A stretch of DNA of 41,187 nt, from NCBI GenBank assembly GCA_022865275.1, contig JALIDQ010000004.1, positions 1 to 41,187 on the forward strand, given 5' to 3'. Below the pieces are notes generated by a model. That model was given only the letters and a program-made list of their open reading frames with translations. It was not told the origin of the DNA and ran no database searches. The first letter of the stretch is position 1, and every line of letters starts with the position of its first letter. This stretch comes from Candidatus Nanohalarchaeota archaeon QJJ-9 (GTDB lineage Archaea; Nanohalarchaeota; Nanosalinia; Nanosalinales; Nanoanaerosalinaceae). Positions 37,071 through 41,187 of this stretch are shown one piece after another. Made by a program: the position numbers and the translations under genes.

Positions 37071-37138
37071 ATTTGAACACCTTACAGTTAAACAATCGTA
37101 AAGAATATTTATAAAACCGCTGCTTGTCCTGTAGCGAT

Positions 37139-37159
37139 AAAAATCGTGGAACGATTTTT
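37139..37159. promoter_or_regulatory. Perfect dyad in TRAM/HIT divergent promoter
   Basis: AAAAATCGT-GGA-ACGATTTTT, abutting TATA-like TTTTATAT; further AATCGT at 37094-37099. Confidence 0.6.
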
Positions 37160-37185
37160 TATATCCTCTAGACGGATAGTTTGGT

Positions 37186-37761
37186 ATGCCCCAAAGACAG
37201 CAGTGCCCTTTTTGTCAACTACTGGAAAACCCGGAGCAGACTTTTATCGTCCATGAGACTGAGAAATTTAGGGCTTGGCTGGATGTAAATCCCCGTGCGA
37301 GAGGCCATACTGTAGTAGTTCCAAAGGAACACGTTGAGTCGTACGATGAACTTGGTGAAGACTTTCTTGAAATGTTTGATGTCGCTAGAATAGCTGGGGA
37401 GAAGGCTAAGTCGGGATTAGGTGCGGAAGGTTATTCTATTGTGTTTAACGATGGGGAGGTCGCGGGCCAAAGAATAAGCCACGTCTACATGCTTGTATTT
37501 CCACGATTTGAAGGGGAGGAGAATGAGGGAACTCCTGCTGGAGCTGTGTTTAGGCCGGAGGAGCTGGAAAAGTCTGATTTGGAGGAGATTCACGGTAAGA
37601 TGGAGGACGCTTCTTTTGAAGATTTTTCTAAGGAGGTTAAAACGGTCTACGAGAAAGCTAAGGAAGGAAATAATACGGATGGGGAAAGGTCTCAGGAAGA
37701 GGAGAAAAGTTCCCAGGAAAACAGTAACTTTGATTCTTCTAAGAGAGCGGATTTTGTGTGA
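37186..37761 (+). CDS. HIT-family protein with degenerate histidine triad
   Basis: CPFCQLLENPEQTFIVHETEKFRAWLDVNPRARGHTVVVPKEHV; C-terminal SHVYMLVFPRF replaces HxHxH. Confidence 0.87.
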   Translation: MPQRQQCPFCQLLENPEQTFIVHETEKFRAWLDVNPRARGHTVVVPKEHVESYDELGEDFLEMFDVARIAGEKAKSGLGAEGYSIVFNDGEVAGQRISHVYMLVFPRFEGEENEGTPAGAVFRPEELEKSDLEEIHGKMEDASFEDFSKEVKTVYEKAKEGNNTDGERSQEEEKSSQENSNFDSSKRADFV

Positions 37762-37766
37762 TATAA

Positions 37767-38663
37767 ATGCTTCCCTGGTATTTTTTCGCTCTGGCAACTG
37801 CGTTTTTAGCGGCTTTCGCTTCTATAGTGGAGAAGAGGACTTTAAGCTTTAAGGATGAGTCTCCTATACAGTACGCTACTACTTTCGGTGTGATAAACGC
37901 GGCTTTGTCATTTGTTCTCTTACCGCTTGCTGACTTTTCGTTTCCTTTAACTGCTTACGCTGCGTTGTATCTATGTTCTGTTATAGGTAGTACTGCAGGT
38001 TTCTACCTTATAGCTAAGGCGTTAAAGTCCGGTGAGATTTCAAAGGTTTCCCCTCTTTTGAACATCAACCCGGTCTTTGTGGCTGTTCTTGCAATGGTTT
38101 TCCTGGGGGAGAGTCTTTCAAAGATGCAGTATATGGGTATAGGCCTTACGGTAGTGGGTTCCTATGTACTGGAGTCTGATGGAGGTTTTAAGCACCTTTT
38201 AGGTCCTCTGAAAAGGCTTTTTACCCATCATACGGAGAAGCTGATGTTAGCTGCTACTGGCCTTTATGCGGCGGCTTCTATCCTGAACAAGTATGTACTA
38301 GGGTTTACGGACTCTATTACTGTCCTTATATTGCTTCAGGCAATGGTGGCGTTTAATTTTTTGTGTATGATGCTTTTCAGAGCTCGAGGAAGTATTTTTG
38401 ATCGTTTGAGATTTGTTGAGCACGAGGCTTCTGTTGAATGGCACTGGGTTTTGGTTGCCGCTCTTTTAACGACTTCCTACCGCCTTCTACAGATGCAGGC
38501 TTTCTCGATGGCGATGGTTTCTCTTGTAGTTCCTATAAAGAGGCTTAGTACTCTTATAGCAACGGTTATCGGCGGAGAACTTTTCAGGGAGGATAGGTTG
38601 TTGCATAAGGTAGTGGCGTGTATCGTGATGATTGTCGGCGCTTATCTTGTGATTGTGATGTAG
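37767..38663 (+). CDS. EamA/DMT family transporter
   Basis: Around 10 TM segments; NINPVFVAVLAMVFLGESLSKMQYMGIGLTVVGSYVL and VVPIKRLSTLIATVIGGELFRED. Confidence 0.88.
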   Translation: MLPWYFFALATAFLAAFASIVEKRTLSFKDESPIQYATTFGVINAALSFVLLPLADFSFPLTAYAALYLCSVIGSTAGFYLIAKALKSGEISKVSPLLNINPVFVAVLAMVFLGESLSKMQYMGIGLTVVGSYVLESDGGFKHLLGPLKRLFTHHTEKLMLAATGLYAAASILNKYVLGFTDSITVLILLQAMVAFNFLCMMLFRARGSIFDRLRFVEHEASVEWHWVLVAALLTTSYRLLQMQAFSMAMVSLVVPIKRLSTLIATVIGGELFREDRLLHKVVACIVMIVGAYLVIVM

Positions 38664-38721
38664 AGCTCTACGGTAAAAACTTAAAGCTTTTCCGGCAATT
38701 TACCAAAGTAGCTGGTGTCCT

Positions 38722-41187
38722 ATGTCATACAATCCAAAGGAGCTTGAGGAGGAAGTGAAGAAATTCTGGAAGAATAATGATGTTAAGAGGAAGGTTAGAG
38801 AGTCTACTGAGGGTAATGAACCCTTCTTTATGATAGATGGCCCTCCTTATCTCAATGGAGCTCCTCACGTGGGCCATATGCAGGGCAAGGTTCTGAAGGA
38901 TGTTATGTTGAGGTATAAGCAGATGCAGGGATTCGATGTCTGGGATCAGGCAGGTTTTGATACGCATGGACTTCCTAACGAACTCGCGACTGAGGAAGAG
39001 CTTGGTATAGAGAATAAGAATGAAATTGGAAAATCTATCTCTGCTTCTAAGTTTATAAAAGAGTGTAGGGAGAGAGCTACTTCCGCCCAGGATCTCTGGA
39101 AGGGGGTTATGGAGGATTTGGCGGTGTGGCAGGACTTTGAAGACCCTTACATGACCTATGATCCGGACTATATCGAGAGCGAGTGGTGGCTTGTAAAGAA
39201 GACTTGGGAAGAGGATCTGATATATAGGGCTAAGAAGCCTATACACTGGTGCCCCCGCTGCCAGACCTCATTGTCTGGCTACGAGGTAACTGATGAGTAT
39301 CAGGAGATCGAGGATATATCGATTTTCGTTAAGTTCCCGATAGAGAACCGCGATGAAAAGCTTCTGATATGGACTACTACTCCATGGACCATTCCTAGCA
39401 ACATGGCGATATATGTCCACCCTGAGTTCCGTTATGCAAGGGTTAAACTGGACGATGAGATACTTATAATCGCGGACCAGCTTGTTGATAAGGTTATGGA
39501 GAAGGCAGGCTATGAAGAGGAGGATTACGAGGTCTTGAACAGCTTTACTGGAGTAGAGCTTAAAGGGAAGAGGTACGAGCATCCTTTCCTTGAAGAGGTT
39601 CCAAGGCAGGAGGAACTGGAAGAGGAGGACGATTCGGTCCACAGAGTCCACACGTCTGACGAGCTTGTGTCTCTTGAAGAGGGAACAGGTCTGGTCCACG
39701 CTGCGACAGGCCATGGACAGGAGGATTATGAGGTTACTAGGCAGATAGATCTGCCTGTCTTTTCTCCGATAGACAAAGAAGGCTATTACACTGAGGAAGC
39801 TGGTAAGTTTGAAGGTGAGTATGTCTTAGATGTCGATGAGAGGATAGTCGATGAGCTTGAGAAGAAAGGTGTTCTCTTCCACTCGCACCATTTCGAGCAC
39901 GAGTATCCGCACTGCTGGCGCTGTAAGAATCAGCTGCTTATGCGTGCGGCTGATCAGTGGTTTATCGAGAACGATGAGGTTAAGCGTAGGATGCTTGAGG
40001 AGAATGAGCTGGTTGACTGGCTTCCTCCACATGCACAGAAGCGTTTCAGGAAGTTTGTTGAGGATAGCCCGGACTGGTGTATTTCTAGGCAGAGCTACTG
40101 GGGTGTACCTCTTCCGATATGGGTATGTGATTCCTGTGGTGAGAAAGAAGTAGTAGGAAGCTTTGAAGATCTGGAGGAAAAAGCTGGAGGCTTATCCGAC
40201 GACTTTGACCCTCATAAACACGTTGTGGACGATATTAGTTGGAACTGTGCCGAGTGCGGAGGTAATATGGAACGTGTACCTGATATTATGGATGTATGGT
40301 TCGATTCTGGTTCTGCACCTTTCGCTTCTCTACACTATCCTTTTGATAAGGAGCCTTTTGGGTCGATGTTTCCTATGGACTTTATAACCGAGGCTTCGGA
40401 CCAGATAAGAGGTTGGTTCTACCACCTTCTTTTCTGTGGAATCCTGGGATTCGACGAAGCACCCTATGAGAAAATACTGTTTCAGGGACATGTGCTGGAT
40501 GCGGAAGGAAAGAAAATGTCTAAGTCCTTGGGCAACGTGGTCGATCCTGTGGAGCAGGTTGAGGAGTATGGTGCGGATTTGCCTCGTTTCTATTCCCTGA
40601 GAGTCGCGGCTCCATGGGAGCAGACTAAGTATGATGAGGAGGAGATTGAGAACGAGATCTACCGCCTGTTCAACGTCTACTGGAATACTAAGGAGTTCTT
40701 TGAGACCCATGGGAAGCTGGTAGATGAGGGCTTGGATAAGGAGGATCTTGAAATCGAGGATCTTTGGATTCTTTCAAGGCTTAACACGCTGTTAAGCGAG
40801 GTGGAGGAGAAGATTGAGAACGGTCTTTTCCATGAGTACACTAGAAGCCTTGAGGAGTTCGTTGTTCAGGACCTTTCCCGCTGGTATGTCAAGTCGGTAC
40901 GTTCAAGGATAAAAGAGGAAGACCTTGCGGCTAACTGGACTCTTGAAAAGGTCATAAGTAAAGCTAACCGTGCATTAGCTCCTTTTGTTCCCTATATTAC
41001 TGAAAAGGTCTATCAGGATCTGGGGGGTGAAAAGCTTTCTGTACATATGGAAAGCTATCCGGAAGAGGATGAGGAGATGATTAACGAGGAGATAGAGGAG
41101 GGTATGGCCCTTACTAGGGATATAGTGGAGAAGGCGAATAAGCTGAGGGATGAGAACCAGTACAACCTCCGCTGGCCTGCTAAAAGG
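38722..41187 (+). CDS. ileS: Isoleucyl-tRNA synthetase, 3' end off the window
   Basis: Manual translation open for 822 codons: IDGPPYLNGAPHVGHMQGKVLKD; GKKMSKSLGNVVDP; zinc-type CPRCQ and CDSCGE...CAECGG. Confidence 0.96.
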   Translation, partial: MSYNPKELEEEVKKFWKNNDVKRKVRESTEGNEPFFMIDGPPYLNGAPHVGHMQGKVLKDVMLRYKQMQGFDVWDQAGFDTHGLPNELATEEELGIENKNEIGKSISASKFIKECRERATSAQDLWKGVMEDLAVWQDFEDPYMTYDPDYIESEWWLVKKTWEEDLIYRAKKPIHWCPRCQTSLSGYEVTDEYQEIEDISIFVKFPIENRDEKLLIWTTTPWTIPSNMAIYVHPEFRYARVKLDDEILIIADQLVDKVMEKAGYEEEDYEVLNSFTGVELKGKRYEHPFLEEVPRQEELEEEDDSVHRVHTSDELVSLEEGTGLVHAATGHGQEDYEVTRQIDLPVFSPIDKEGYYTEEAGKFEGEYVLDVDERIVDELEKKGVLFHSHHFEHEYPHCWRCKNQLLMRAADQWFIENDEVKRRMLEENELVDWLPPHAQKRFRKFVEDSPDWCISRQSYWGVPLPIWVCDSCGEKEVVGSFEDLEEKAGGLSDDFDPHKHVVDDISWNCAECGGNMERVPDIMDVWFDSGSAPFASLHYPFDKEPFGSMFPMDFITEASDQIRGWFYHLLFCGILGFDEAPYEKILFQGHVLDAEGKKMSKSLGNVVDPVEQVEEYGADLPRFYSLRVAAPWEQTKYDEEEIENEIYRLFNVYWNTKEFFETHGKLVDEGLDKEDLEIEDLWILSRLNTLLSEVEEKIENGLFHEYTRSLEEFVVQDLSRWYVKSVRSRIKEEDLAANWTLEKVISKANRALAPFVPYITEKVYQDLGGEKLSVHMESYPEEDEEMINEEIEEGMALTRDIVEKANKLRDENQYNLRWPAKR

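Noticed and set aside
39268-40710. Minus-strand ORFs (39268..39714, 40330..40710 and others) inside ileS
   Set aside because: Antisense to a clearly coding IleRS; composition atypical for real genes here.

Overview
Gene-dense archaeal chromosomal window. Archaeal informational genes include ATP-dependent DNA ligase, archaeal CCA-adding enzyme, aIF5A and deoxyhypusine synthase, FtsZ, SBDS, proteasome alpha, RNase P subunits Pop5 and Rpp30, FtsY, prefoldin alpha, L18Ae/LX and IleRS. The acidic, Glu-rich proteins suggest a halophilic or DPANN (nanohaloarchaeal-like) host; that is inference only. Metabolic genes include PpsA, PDH E1 alpha/beta, two tandem adenylate kinases and Cmk. There is also a VapBC pair, a photolyase, transporters and several uncharacterised proteins. 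The most interesting non-coding signals are: (1) an array of hairpins with different stems but a shared TTGCCC loop motif upstream of ftsZ (about 9150-9277); (2) a 127-nt multi-helix element closed by an 11-12 bp perfect stem between aIF5A and ftsZ (7765-7891); (3) an intron-containing tRNA-Ser(CGA) with a textbook bulge-helix-bulge, followed by a 19-bp duplication of its 3' end that looks like an att scar. The most interesting protein signals are: two adenylate kinase paralogs with complementary active-site losses, a HIT protein that has lost its catalytic histidine, a Cys-rich protein fused to a RelE-like toxin domain, Exo VII with a C-terminal membrane segment, and a broken-up exosome/proteasome superoperon. 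No CRISPR array or intact mobile element was found.
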